Below are positions 28,623 through 40,689 of a stretch of 64,000 bases of DNA, in pieces (the first letter of the stretch is position 1; every line of letters starts with the position of its first letter). Both the position numbers and the translations under genes were made by a program. The notes beneath the pieces were generated by a model, which worked only from the letters and a program-made list of their open reading frames with translations, was not told the DNA's origin and made no database searches. Source of the stretch: Bolinopsis microptera (Eukaryota > Ctenophora > Tentaculata > Lobata > Bolinopsidae); NCBI RefSeq assembly GCF_026151205.1, contig NC_087072.1:8046084-8110083 (forward strand), given 5' to 3'.

Positions 28623-31328
28623 TGAAACAGTTTCGTAAAATTTTATACATGAAAATGAAACTACATTACTGATTACATAAAATATGTATCGTAGTAATAG
28701 TATTAGTGTTCCATTTCTATTGTTTTTTCTAAATTTCAATGTGATCTTTGATAATGATTTTAGAAAATTTAAGGCGTCTCTTTTTATAATTTACTATTCT
28801 TTTTAACTTTTAAAAATTGACAATGTTTCTGCAATATTATTATTACTAATAATTACAAAACATTTCATTATTTGAACATCGTTCATAAGTTTTTGATAAC
28901 CAATTGTTTTGTATCGATAAATGTAAATTTGTTTGCTTTTATCCTAAAATGGTGATTAGATCAAGTTAAGTTAATGTGGACGAAAAATTTGATTTACTTT
29001 CTAAGGTGACAAAATTTGTATTTTATTTCGATTTCCGACATATTTTAGTTCTACCATATTTCAGCATATTTAACTCATTACCATTAAAAACCTGCTAGTC
29101 GAAAGGTTTTTCGCGGAAATTTTAAAAATCAGTTCTGTTTTAATTTCTCTTCATTATCTAGCTCTGCAAACAGTATAGATTTTATTTGACAATGACGACA
29201 GCGATGTAAGTATTCGCATTTCCTAATCGATGCCTTTTACTGCATCAAAAAACATCAATCACAACCAAAGTTATTAATGATTATAGCGTGAGCATTAATG
29301 TGAGCTTATAGTATCATAAAGCATGACAACGCGAGTTGTCATGACAACGCGAGTTGCTAATTTGTGGTTTTTCGCGCACATGCAATCTCTTGCTGTTGCT
29401 AACTGCTAAGCAACGGCGCAGATATCCTTTGCTAAAATAACGCCATTATTCTAACGTTAATTTCACCTCACTTCCGAAGTTAAGTTACAAAATCTATAAA
29501 AGCCTACATCAAAATTCTAAGAATGCTATAACGGGTACGGTGTATTTCATTTTTCTGCAACCCTGCTAAAAATCGCGAAGTTCCAACTCCATTTGCGAGC
29601 TGAATTGACCACAAAGAGGGGTCTTAGGGTCGGTTTTTGGTCAATTCTCAGTGTTTTTTTTCTGTCCCCGTTGCTGGAGGATTTTTTAAAGTTTAAAATA
29701 TAGTATAGCATAGATAGTTGATACATTCGTTTATTATACGAGTTTTTTACAACAGTTGCATGTACATATTAAAAGGTACCGTCTATAAGAATTTTCAAAG
29801 GAAAATTGTGGCACTTGGTTGCATAATATGCAGATAGTCGAAAAATTGTGTTTTTGTTTCGTCATAATGAAACATTTTTGGTGTTTTTATGTCACATAAG
29901 TGATAAGTATGAAGTAGCAAGTGCCCAAGGCTGCAAATACAACGTGTTAAGGTTTTGCAGCTTCTAAATAGTAACCGTTCATATTAGAAATTGTAGTGGA
30001 TAATTCTTGAATAATTGAATTTATCATTTGAAACTATATCAGTATACACGGTTAGTTTACTACTGGAAGGCTTTTCTTCTGAATCGTTTAATAAAATGAG
30101 GTGCAGATATAATATGATGATCAGTAGTGCAGGTGAGTACCCACTCTGACTTATATTGAAATTGAAAATTGTCATTGTTCTTACCGTGGTTAGAGAGGAG
30201 CTAATTGCCCATCTTCGACGCTTCATGCGGTCGCAGAGGTAACGTCATAACGACCGTAAACTTAAATATTTCTCAATAATTTTATGTGGAAAATGTAACT
30301 TACATTTGACAAGTGAAGTAAACTAATGACTCATGGCCCACCTACGTTATGAGTTTCATTCTTAAAGCTTTAACTGTAGTAAACGTGTCAAATTATTATA
30401 GGCTGTAACCATTTTTATTCACAGTTGTAGAACAGTATCCCCCTTTATATAATTATAAGTATAACGTGCCCACTGCCCCTGTGCACGGCTGCCCTGCTAG
30501 TGCGTACTGTACAACAATTATATATTGGAGTGAACATATTAAATTTCTTAATCTTATCCTTTATATCACTATCAGTTATGGAACGAAATAAAATCCTGCC
30601 CTCTTGTTCATTTCGTTCATATGATGCTATATGGCGCATGGCACGTCAGAGCTCAGCAGAGCTGATTTTAGCACAAAGATAAGTGACCCCGTTATAACGC
30701 GGTCCTCTGTACAGTATAGGTACAGTATAGATACAGTATTTGTAGATTTTGTACGCTCAATCTTTCCCAAAAACCGCGTTATAGAGGTGGAACACTGTAT
30801 TATCGTTGAATTCTGCAGTTATCATTGAATCATTTAGTAACTCTAACATAAACAGCAACATTGAACATTCTATACAACAAAGTGAAACTTAACTTTTGCT
30901 GTTTGATTTAATGGGCTATAAGTATACTTATACAGATATGGGCATGGCCATGGCATGGATTCTGGTTGGGAGGTGAGCTGCATATGTTTTTGACACGTGA
31001 CATTGATTTACTAGGGGTTTGATTGGTCAACAGTGCTTAATTTTTGTCACGTGTCAAAAACATGCCTTACCAGCTAATTCACATCTATATTACGATCAGT
31101 AAGGATGATGACAAATCACTCCACACTAGATTATCACGTGACTCAATTCAATACGTTTTTTCAATGTAATGGCTATGAGTATGAAGAACAATTTAAACCC
31201 AAACCCTCTACTCTGATCCTTACTCTAACACAATCCTTAACTCAACCCTAACGAGACATTTCATATGGCTGTGTCACGTGACCATAAAAGTTGTTCGCTG
31301 ATAACTCGTCGGGTAGCATTCTAATCTC
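28623..31328. other. Intergenic with MITE fragments and small inverted repeats
   Basis: No supported gene. A 9-bp perfect hairpin (CATGACAAC / GTTGTCATG) sits at 29,322-29,343, followed by a second copy of ACAACGCGAGTTG. A short Tigger-type element lies at about 30,680-30,802. A 19-bp inverted repeat containing an E-box (30,984-31,002 and 31,045-31,063) precedes the LINE. Confidence 0.5.
30680..30802. mobile_element. Short Tigger/pogo-like MITE
   Basis: The ends read AGTGACCCCGTTATAACGCGG and, in inverted form, AGTG...CCTCTATAACGCGG, which is characteristic of Tigger-class termini. Related single ends occur near 20,955, 45,300-45,405 and 48,100. Confidence 0.5.
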
Positions 31329-31341
31329 ATGTCATGAAGGT
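31329..31341 (+). repeat. 5' target-site duplication of a LINE
   Basis: ATGTCATGAAGGT, repeated exactly at 32,805-32,817 after the poly-A tract. Confidence 0.9.
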
Positions 31342-32566
31342 GTCTGGTGCCATGCCAAGCACACCTTTTATCGCATTGAATCACCTCACCGACACTTCTG
31401 ACATCATACTGTTCCTGCAAGGTGAAGCAGCAAAGGGTGCGGCCAGGCTACAAGCTTATGGCAGCCTCACTCTTGAAACTATCGCCTTCAGGAAGGGAAC
31501 TATCAAAAATCATACCACTATCAACAAACAATTCATGGCAGACCTCATTATCCCACCTAGAGCAACAAGAGACCTAACATCACCAACCATGATGCTGGGA
31601 CGGCACTTCACCGTCACAACTCCTGGAGCCGATACCACTGAATATAGAAATTCACTTCAAAACACCATTGACAACATTACCAGTGAAACAATCACCTGCT
31701 ACACTGACGGGTCACTCACAGACTCAGGATGCGGGGCTGGCTATATCATCACAACTGACAACAATAACACCACCCTTGAAGAAAGATCATTCAAGCTCCC
31801 TGATTATTGCACTGTTTACCAAACAGAGCTCACCGCCATCATTGAAGCTTGCAAATATCTCTCTACCTATACCAACACACATATCATCATATGGTCTGAC
31901 AGTCTCTCATCTATACAAGCTATCTCTGCGCTTTCAACGCGGAGTAGAACTACAAGAGACTGTTACGACTCTCTTAATGCACTCGGATCCAACAACACGC
32001 TAGAGATACGATGGATTGCAGCACACATCGGATTGTGGGGGAACGAAAAAGCAGATGAGCTGGCCAAGCTTGGTACAACCAGTGAATCCACTTTAAAGTG
32101 TCCAATTCCACAATCCTACATCAAGCGTCAAATCGACAACAAAGTCAACAGACTGAATCAGGAAACTTGGTTAACTGACGGTCCCAGACACACCAAACTG
32201 ACACTCGGCCACAAGCATGCCAAAATCATCAAAAACCTCAACACTACACTCAGCAAAAACAGACAAGATTACAGAACTGCAGTTCACCTCATCACGGGTC
32301 ACTGCGGCTTAAACAAACACCTTCACACCATTTGCAAATCAAACACCAGTGCTTGTCCTATGTGCGGCGACGGAGAGGAAACTGTCTCACACTTCCTTGG
32401 ACAGTGTCCAGCTATTGCCCAAATTAGAGGTCAATATTTCCAGGACTACTACCTCTCTGTCAATGACATATTCGACAACCAACACATCACCACAATTGTC
32501 AATTTCGCAAACCGCACCAAACGCTTAATTGTGCCGGAAGAGCTGGATCAGACCGGGGTGACTTAA
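31334..32566 (+). pseudogene. C-terminal part of LINE ORF2: RNase H and CCHC-like tail
   Basis: An open frame of 410 codons. RNase H catalytic residues are visible: YTDGS, QTELTAI, IWSDS and a final Asp in NEKADELAK. Downstream a CPMC...HFLGQC knuckle is typical of I/Jockey-type LINE tails. The endonuclease and most of the reverse transcriptase are missing. The apparent start codon lies inside the duplicated target site, so the first residues are host-derived and the ORF is a chance fusion rather than an original start. No activity is expected. Confidence 0.88.
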
Positions 32567-32774
32567 AGTATTATCTCATATGCTGTCTCGTCTCGTTTTA
32601 CTTTTCCAAACCCAGCTGGCATTTAAGCGTATCATTTTGACTCATATATCATCTTACACCATCCTCCACCAATCACTCTGATTTCACCGGCAACCTTCCC
32701 CAAGGTTGCCACACCCCAGAGGTAGGCAGAGCATCTCAATGCTATCCTCTCGTTGGCTATCTTGGCCCAGCCTC

Positions 32775-32804
<30 letters not shown>
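31342..32804 (+). mobile_element. 5'-truncated non-LTR retrotransposon (RNase H clade LINE)
   Basis: The insert begins inside a LINE ORF2, keeps the RNase H domain and zinc-knuckle tail, has a 3' untranslated region of about 210 bases and ends in a poly-A run of about 26. A perfect 13-bp target duplication flanks it. The perfect duplication and open frame show a recent insertion by target-primed reverse transcription. Confidence 0.92.
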
Positions 32805-32805
<1 letters not shown>

Positions 32806-32817
32806 TGTCATGAAGGT
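32805..32817 (+). repeat. 3' target-site duplication of the LINE
   Basis: Exact copy of 31,329-31,341 immediately after the poly-A tract. Confidence 0.9.
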
Positions 32818-34118
32818 TCACTCAGTGTTAAAAATAATACGATTGAAGTTGGTTTCAACTGTCAGGGGAACCGGGGACCGGGATGTTTTAAAAAATCTCA
32901 AAGTTTACTGGGCAGCGCTCAGCCTGTCATTCGCCGTTCGGCCGAATCTTTATGTTTATGTTTATGTTTATGAACATCAGGATTCAGGCTCATGGTAGTC
33001 GGGTACCCAGGTAACTCAGACTCAGAGTGTTTAGTGAATCAGCACGCTCGGAGGAGAGCGCATAGTAGTAGTATAGAGCGCAGAGTAGTAGTAAAGGGCA
33101 ACATACTTGATATTATATGAGTAAAACTTTCATTGTAAAACTTTCAGAGTAAAACTTTCATTGTTTTTATCAAATATAAGTGATATAGACGTGTTATAAC
33201 TCCTTAATTTCGATGCTTCATGCGGTTTTACATTGAATAAGCACAGGTGGAACTGTTAAGTGCCATAAATAAAAGAGTTGACGACATAAAATTTTCATTG
33301 TTATTATCGAGCTGAGATGACAAAGAGTGAATTTCATAATTCCGACGCTTCATGCGGTTTGACGTAGGCATTAGATCAAATTTACTGTTTCTCGATAATT
33401 TGTTTAAAACGTAGCTTATTCAATATTCACGCCCAGTGTTACGTGTGTCAGATAACGGTTCACCAGGTTCTCCACCTCCGCCCGATCCAAACCATATCAA
33501 AATAGCAACACAACTACTATTTTACTTTAACTTAGTTAAGCACTTAATCTCCCCACTTCGTTTTAGTTTTCAAAATTGTTGAATGAGGGAAAGTTATGCT
33601 ATTTCCCCCGTTTGATATACCCGGTTATTTTTGTATACGCCACACGAGGCAAAACATTCCACGAACTATATTATCTTTAATGTTTTATATCACGTTAACT
33701 ACTCTCTCGCAGTTTATTATTTAGCTTTCAAGCATTATATTATTTTTTTTTCTATATTCTTTCAGACTTTTACTTAAGTCTAGTTATACATTACTTTATC
33801 ATATTTTATCGAACTAAGGTGTAGTATTGCCAGATCCCAGTTCATTTTGTAACGGAGTTTTATATTAACAGGAAACGATGTAACAGGGTCGATATATTTT
33901 AATGTTGCCATGGGGTGGCAAGTCCCCATACATCATTGCTATTGTTGACATTTTGATTCGAACGAGTTTCGGACCGACTTATTTCGACTTCTAAATGTCG
34001 ATTAGTTCCGAAACTGATTTATTCCTGCATTTCATTGACTCTTACTGACTCTGATCTAACTATGAACACAATATAGCTCAGTATATTAAAGGTTTTAGCC
34101 GTGACCTTCATCTTCAGG
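32818..34118. other. Intergenic upstream of the PAN-domain gene
   Basis: No gene seen. A CGACGCTTCATGCGGTTT motif occurs at about 33,340 and, diverged, near 33,215 and 30,215, marking an old dispersed repeat. Confidence 0.5.
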
Positions 34119-36680
34119 ATGACTAAACTAGCACTCGTGTTATTTCTGACCATTCTTGTGGCGACTGTTGGAGGAAAAAAGGGAGGAGGGAAGGCGAAAG
34201 GACCGAAAGTATGCAATGAAAAGGATAAAACTGCCTTCAGAGCATGTCTTAAAAAAGGTAAAAATTTAAATATAAATTATTTCTAGCATATTTCACACAC
34301 CAAAATTAATTCATTGATTATACCTTAATGAAGATTCGATCAACATATTTAATATATTTAGTGAAATAATATATTAGTGAAATGTTTGACTAAAATTGTA
34401 GTTAACTAAAAATCTAGTTAACTACAAATTTTGATGGACACAAATTTGTAATATTTATTACACATTTCACTGTACAGTATAATACAACTAAGAAAAAGAT
34501 TGAACGGGAATCAATTTCTTATTCACTGCCACCACGAAAATTAGTTTGGTTTTTGGAAAGATTATAAAATAAATGTAATGATCATATTAGTTCAGAATCA
34601 GAAATTTCAGGATAACATTTTTACAGGATTCGAGTCAAGTATAGATAAATGTGACAGTGAAGATGCCAAGAAACCGCTGAAAGCTAAAGAAGTCAAAAAG
34701 TGCACTGCATTGGAGAAGAAGTTAGTTAACTGCGGTTTCGACTGCACAGAAAAGGCACCAATGACACCAGAAGAAGTCCTTGCCACGTGTGGCCACGAAG
34801 ACAAAAACTTCCCAGGAGCGGAAATGTTTTCGAAGATATACGTCTTGAAAGAGGACTGCGTGAGGGACTGTCAGCTATCGGAGTCGTGCAAGGCTATCTC
34901 CTACAGACTCTCAGATAAAAGATGTTACTTCAAGTCTAGCGAGGGAGGGAGTGTAGGACCCACCGTGGAGGCAGGATGGATTAGTTCTAACATGGAATGT
35001 GATAGATCCGACGTAGATCAGCGCTGTCAAAGGTCCGGTTTCTATTACTACGGAGCAGACACAAGAAGCCTCAAATCTGAAAGTCTAAGTCACTGTGCCC
35101 TTCTCTGCAGAGACACGGAGAACTGCAAAGCAATATCTTACAGGGAGACGGACGGACTTTGCCATCTGAAGAACAGGCGAGGAGGGAGCCATGGACCAGT
35201 TGCAGCTGCTCAAAATATAGCCATGAACTTGGAATGCGACAAGAGTCGAATAACTAATTTCGACTGCATGAGAGAAGGAATAGCTTTCTCGGGAGCTGAC
35301 CTAAGGAACGTGGTGGTTGCTCGGGCTGAGGAGTGCATCCAACACTGCAAAGATACAGAGGCTTGTAAGTCCATCACCTTCAGAGGCTCTGACCACCAGT
35401 GCTACCTCAAATCAAAGTACGGTGGAAACTACCCCACATTTTCACCCGGACACAAAAGCATGGACCTGGACTGTGACAATAATGAAGTGAACCTTAACTG
35501 CATGAGGAAAGGATTCAATTTCCCGGGAGCCCATATGGGAAATCTGATAGTCACTGACGATAAGGAATGCGTGAAACGTTGCAAAGATACAGAGGGTTGC
35601 AAAGCCGTCACGTTCAGAACTGCGGACAACAGATGTTATCTGCGGAACAAAGCCGGGGGTGACACAGGACCTAATGCAGCAGCTGGACACAACAGCATGA
35701 ACTTGCAGTGCGACAACAGCGCCGTCAAGAACCTTGGCTGCATCAGAGATGACACTAATTTCCCAGGAGCTGATCTCAGGAACTTCGTCGTGGAGGACAA
35801 GGAGGAATGTGTCAGACATTGCAGGGATACAGAGCTCTGCAAAGCAGTGGTCTTCACAGTCTTATCTGACCAACTCAGATGTTACCTGAAGAACCGACGT
35901 GGTGGAGCGAATGTCCCGGTAGTGGCGGCGGCTGGGGTTCAGAGCATGAACATGGAGTGTGACAACAGCAAAATCGACAACCTAAACTGCCTCCGAGATG
36001 GAATCAACTTCAGTGGAGGTGACATTGGGAACACCATAGTGATAGGGGTTCCTGCGTGCGTGAAACTCTGCAAGGACACCGAGGGTTGCCAGGGTTTCTC
36101 CTTCAGGGTATCTGACAAACGATGCTACGCCAAGAACCGCCGAGGAGGATCCTCCGGACCCAATGTTGATATTGGGTACAACAGTTTAAACATGGAATGT
36201 GACAACACACCAGTCACCGAGACTATGAAGTGTCTAAGGAAAAGGATAAATTTCGCTGGTAGTGACCTGAGGAACCTGGTGGTGGCGGACGTTGAAGAGT
36301 GCGTGAAGCACTGCAGAGACACGGAGAACTGCCAGGCTCTCACCTTCCAAGAGGCCACCCACCGCTGCTACCTGAAGAATAAACGAGGGGGAGTTTCAGG
36401 ACCAACAGTAGCTCCTGGATACCATAGTCTGAACATGGAATGTGACAACAGTGAACCTTCACAACTCCAGTGCGGACTGATGCAGGAGAAGTTCCCTGGA
36501 TACACGATCAAAAGTCTCACTGTGGCTCACTTTGAGGAGTGTTTGAGACGTTGCAGGGATACGGAGGGGTGTCAGGCAGTGTCCTTCGGGGAGACAGATA
36601 ACGTGTGTGAGCTGAAGAACAGGACCTTCGAGTGGTGGACCATCAAGAGCCATTATAAGAGCGTCAACATGGATTGTTAG
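34119..36680 (+). CDS. Secreted protein with eight PAN/apple-like domains
   Basis: Two exons, 34,119-34,257 and 34,627-36,680, join in phase 1 across a 369-base GT-AG intron (AAAAG/GTAAAA, TTTTACAG/GATTCG), giving 730 aa. The first 19 residues are a signal peptide (hydrophobic LALVLFLTILVATV), then a Lys/Gly-rich linker and a Cys-containing segment. Eight tandem repeats of about 72 residues follow. Each has Cys at the start, a GAD-type motif, a CVxxCxDTExCKA core, a CYLKN(K/R)xGG hairpin and a final MNxECD, the PAN/apple disulfide pattern. The last repeat is shortened in the GG segment. Such domains bind proteins or glycans outside the cell. No catalytic domain or membrane anchor is seen. An adhesive, cuticle or recognition role is inference. 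Confidence 0.88.
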
Positions 36681-37631
36681 GTATTCGGACAGACAATCAT
36701 AGGTCGCATGAAAGACGAACGGTGATCCAAATGTGTACCCCTAAAGATACCTCAGGGTATATTTGGGTACCGGTAGGGTTCCCTTAGGTTCCCTTAGGTT
36801 CCCTTTAAGGGTACTATATAGGTGTGATAACATCGGTTTTCTTTTAGACGACCTAATCGTATCAGCAGTGCCTGACTATTGATTTAAATAGACAGAGCAA
36901 TTATATTGAAGCATCCATTATTAAGATAGGTTTCTGGTTTACAACGTTAAATTTCTCTTGTAGGTAATTTTCTTAAAACACATTTTAAAGCATGATATTA
37001 AATGGTCAGGTACTAGATATGTTATGAATAAGATTGTTAAAACAGATATTGGATTTTCAGGTTCAAGTTTAATAATTCTATCGACATGTTCCGACAGCTT
37101 TTTTCAGTTCAGGACTACTTTACGGTTCTAGTAACAAACTTCCCTGCCAATACACAAACTGGTACTGGCAGAGAAGAACTGAGGATAACTTGAGTTACTC
37201 GCCTCGTGAGGTAGCCCTTAACTTGATATTGCTGCAGTTTGGGAGTCGGTGCACTATTGTCAGCAGTATAGTTACAAGGTTGTGAAGGATCGGTGCACTG
37301 ACACCCACTCGTTAGCAATATAGTATCCAGCCTTTGCAATTGTGAGGGAAGGCCAAACAGGCCTGATAAAGTGGACAGTGAAATACTTTTACTGATATAT
37401 CGTCAGCAATTTCAATTTCACAATAAATCATGCAAATTATTGAAACCTGTGTCATAACTTGTTATAAAAACCGTAAATAATATTGTTGCATCGGCAGAAG
37501 TTACGCTGTGACTAGGGGTAGTGACCAGAACAGTAGAAATAATAGTAATCTAACTTTTAAACGAGTCTGTCAGTTTCCAGATCTACTCGTCGGAGAAGTA
37601 GTCATCATCAAAGTGGAAGAAGTCTTGAAGG
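36681..37631. other. Intergenic, no clear gene
   Basis: Contains a triple TTCCCTTAGG run near 36,780. A minus-strand ORF at 37,115-37,339 has five cysteines in its first half but no start, splice partner or family that I can identify. Confidence 0.4.
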
Positions 37632-37860
37632 GGCTAGGTGGCCTAGTGGTTAGAGCATCCGCCTTCTGCGCAGAAGGTTCAGGGTTCGAATCCCAGTGTC
37701 ACCTAGTCTAGGGAGTAACTAAGGATCCATTGGATCTATGCGATCTCCTCGGTCGACTCAGCCGAATGATAGGAAAATTAATTGAGGGTTAAATCAGGAG
37801 GGGTACCTGTTAAAAAGTTCAAGAAACTTCCTAGGATACCCCTTCAGTACATACTGTAAA
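37632..37860 (+). mobile_element. tRNA-derived SINE-like unit
   Basis: A near-perfect pol III A box (TGGCCTAGTGG, 37,639-37,649) and B box (GGTTCGAATCC, 37,683-37,693) lie in a tRNA-like head. The head does not fold into a proper cloverleaf: the anticodon loop is too short and the T arm and acceptor do not fit together. A body of about 150 bases without coding capacity follows. This favours a tRNA-derived SINE or tRNA pseudogene over a functional tRNA. The 3' end of the unit is uncertain. Confidence 0.55.
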
Positions 37861-38584
37861 CATAGTACTATTAAGTCGGAGTCGGGGTATGAAAAATAAT
37901 GCAATGTCTCAATGAGGCATACCACTCTGTAATAGGTGGTGAGTTTTTATTTAAACTCTACCCTAGCTTTAAGCTTGCCCATTTCTAAGTCGGTTAAATT
38001 TCATCCATAGATCACATCACCAAGGAATCGTCACTGATTGGGTGAAATGATCGGATCTCTCTGGGTACCAAATTAGTGTGGTTCGTGTGGGTCCGCCACT
38101 GAAATTGTGTCATATTCTATATGTTTCTCTGCGCGTATGGATCGGAGATCTAAGAAAAGCCAAATTTTCGGTAAACAAATACAGAAGAATTTATAGTACA
38201 ATTAACCACTAACATAAGAAGATATTAGATAACACATACAATGAAAACATCCTAAACTACATAGTAAACACGATAAGATAACAATGTTTCCCCTTCTCCC
38301 CACTACCTCCGTTCTTACCTGAGGACCCCAGGCTATTATGTTCATTAACATAATAATGACGTTCATTAACGAATAAAGATTTGGCGGAATGACAGGCTGA
38401 GCGCGGCCCAGTAACCTCCGTTCTAGTTCTACCAGACTTGTTGTCCAGTTCTCATCCAATGACCATGTGTACACCTGTCTCTCTGTTTCAGTAGTGACTA
38501 GTGATCAGGACAGTAGAGGTGAGAGATAAAATAATAAAAATCAAACTTTGATCTACTCGTCCGAGAAGTCTACTCGTCGGGGTA
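37861..38584. other. Intergenic, no gene seen
   Basis: No supported ORF. A sequence near 38,380-38,410 (GGAATGACAGGCTGAGCGC) matches, inverted, one near 32,910, so repeat debris is present. Copies of GTGACTAGTGATCAGGACAGTAG-like text at 38,493 and 37,510 are another short repeat. Confidence 0.45.
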
Positions 38585-39538
38585 CTAGTAGTAGTTACTA
38601 GTGTAGTGGTCAGCATAATCGTCGCATTCCGCCCAATATGCTTCGGCTCTGTTCAAGTCGTCATCGAAGTTTCTATAATAGTTAGACTTAGGCTTCCAGT
38701 CGGAGTGGGAGTAGGACGTGAAGTCGAAAAGATCAAATCTTGTGACCTGGTCCAAATTTTGACAATAGAGGTTGGAATCATCTTTTATGGCTTTTTGGAT
38801 CGTTTTGTAGGCTTTCTCCGGTTCACAATATAACGGAATCTTTGATATTGTGGTGCCCAATTTGGCCCATGCTACGATAAATGGGCTACATTTGAAGAAT
38901 TCATCAGAATATGTGATGGTTGGAATTTTGTCTGGAAAAACTGAAACCACAAAGAAAGATGTTTTATCACCATATCCACCTTTCATCGTATATTTGTGTG
39001 AGAAACTGATACATATTTCATCCGTTTGACAATATTTTCTCTTCTGAACATTATTTAGGGTGAGTGATAGTTGAGTACCATCGCTATAGAAAATCGACAT
39101 GGGTATGTAACTCAAATTGGTAATCGTCAAGTTCCTTAAAACTGTTTCAACATGATTAGCACGGTATTTGGCGACGGATTGCTCAAGTCCCATCAGATTT
39201 ATGTCAAAAGCCTGCTTCAAAAAATCAGGAACAAATGATACATCTTCAGGTTCATTGGCATGCATCCAAGACAGAAGACACTCTATGACACAGAATTGGT
39301 CTGATGCATCTGTAAGTAGCCATGGGAGGAAGCGGATGTCATCTTTATCCAGCATCTTCCAGCACGAAAAGAGTGTGCTTTTTTCTTTCATTTGCCGTAG
39401 GGAATCCACAAGTTCGTCCTTCCTACAAATTGCTGCTTTAAACCCCTGAATAGATTTAACATCCTCAGATGAAACACCAGCAGGGGTTGTGTATCTACCA
39501 ACATAATTTCCTTCTTGTTCATGGTCTTCCGCTGACAT
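38585..39538 (-). CDS. Hypothetical protein, single exon
   Basis: A 317-aa open frame starting with ATG at 39,538. I recognise no family. It is mixed helix/strand in composition, has no signal peptide or membrane segment, and ends in a Tyr/Asp/Asn-rich tail (about the last 50 residues, ending in SNYY). Length, lack of low-complexity sequence and unbiased codon use make it a likely real gene or exon. A segment around residues 65-115 with VIECLLSWM is faintly like BACK-type helical repeats, which I do not claim. No intron signals are needed. Confidence 0.55.
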   Translation of the reverse strand: MSAEDHEQEGNYVGRYTTPAGVSSEDVKSIQGFKAAICRKDELVDSLRQMKEKSTLFSCWKMLDKDDIRFLPWLLTDASDQFCVIECLLSWMHANEPEDVSFVPDFLKQAFDINLMGLEQSVAKYRANHVETVLRNLTITNLSYIPMSIFYSDGTQLSLTLNNVQKRKYCQTDEICISFSHKYTMKGGYGDKTSFFVVSVFPDKIPTITYSDEFFKCSPFIVAWAKLGTTISKIPLYCEPEKAYKTIQKAIKDDSNLYCQNLDQVTRFDLFDFTSYSHSDWKPKSNYYRNFDDDLNRAEAYWAECDDYADHYTSNYY

Positions 39539-40034
39539 TGCTATCTAAAATGAAATATTTAAAGATATTCGACATGTTCCTAATAAATTGATAATACAAG
39601 TAGTAAATCTAGAAATTATCACTGCTATTAACTTAGTAAAGCAATTTCAGTTGTCCCCTAGTCTATGACTACAATTTTACCGGGAAAGCAACTCTTCAAG
39701 TCAGAAGTTTTAAAACTTAATTAGGAGAAGTAAATTATACTTCTGAAAATAGAGTTTAGGCATCAGCTAATAAACTAATGGCGAAATCTAGTGACTAAAA
39801 TTAGAAATAACAGTTTTGACGTTCGTGTTGATGAAAATAAAATAAATTATGCCTGACGTATAGTTTGGTTTACTCATGATGCTATGTCAACTGTCGAGGC
39901 AGTCAAATCATTTCTTTCAGCATCACAGCTTATGCTTGAGTATGATGATATTTCACTCTGACAATATTTCACTGTCAATCTTCTACTGATCACGACACTC
40001 ACACTAATGACTGAACACTGACAGTTAAATAAAT

Positions 40035-40497
40035 TAATTACAATGCTGGCAAGCATTACCGTTGCCATTCACAATACTATTTATCCCCTATACAATTAAA
40101 CCCCTTATTGTTTTTCAGGCATTAAGACTCATCTATAGTTGCCATTATATTCACAATACTATTTACCCCCTATACTATTATACCCCTTTATTGTTTTTCA
40201 GGCATTAAGACTCATCTAAAGTAGTTCAGCAGCTGTATATTTAAGTTCAAAACATTCGAATTCGATGTTAAAGATGACAGGAATAAGAAATAGTTATATG
40301 GAGGTTTTTAAGAAATTTGCGCAAAATACGCGCCAGCATGTTATACGAAATTAGATAAAAAACCCAAAATCGCCATATTCAGGTGCCTTAAAAACCACGT
40401 TAAAAATGAGTTAGAGTTCTGAAATTTTGCAGGGCGTCTAGACGTTGACCAAATCGACTGTAAAATGTCCGTCCAAAGAAGGTCCAATAAGGTATAC
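40035..40497 (-). mobile_element. Dispersed repeat R1 with pogo-type terminus, inverted copy
   Basis: Inverted relative to the copy at 52,135-52,585, with a partial internal duplication at 40,070-40,215. Its right edge (about 40,466-40,497) reads into TGTCCGTCCAAAGAAGGTCC and AATAAGGTATAC, a variant of the pogo-type ends at 48,455 and 49,257. R1 therefore seems to be the subterminal part of a related element. Confidence 0.6.
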
Positions 40498-40689
40498 CGT
40501 ATGTATCCGTATAAAGAACAAATGAAACAAAGTTCAATTAATGATGAGTTCAACTTTAAGTTTCATACTACAGTGATTAAAACTACAGCAATCTTCAGGA
40601 AGCTGTAGATCTAAAATATTTCCTCAAAAGTCAGTTCGCTCCGTATATATCCGCCGCAGACTAGTGACTAGAACTTCCTCCGTTAGCAC

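Noticed and set aside
34607..36653. Minus-strand ORFs across the PAN gene
   Set aside because: Antisense shadows of the repeated domains.
37632..37708. Functional tRNA gene
   Set aside because: A and B boxes are good, but the anticodon loop and T arm cannot be placed together with a seven-base-pair acceptor; a SINE or pseudogene fits better.
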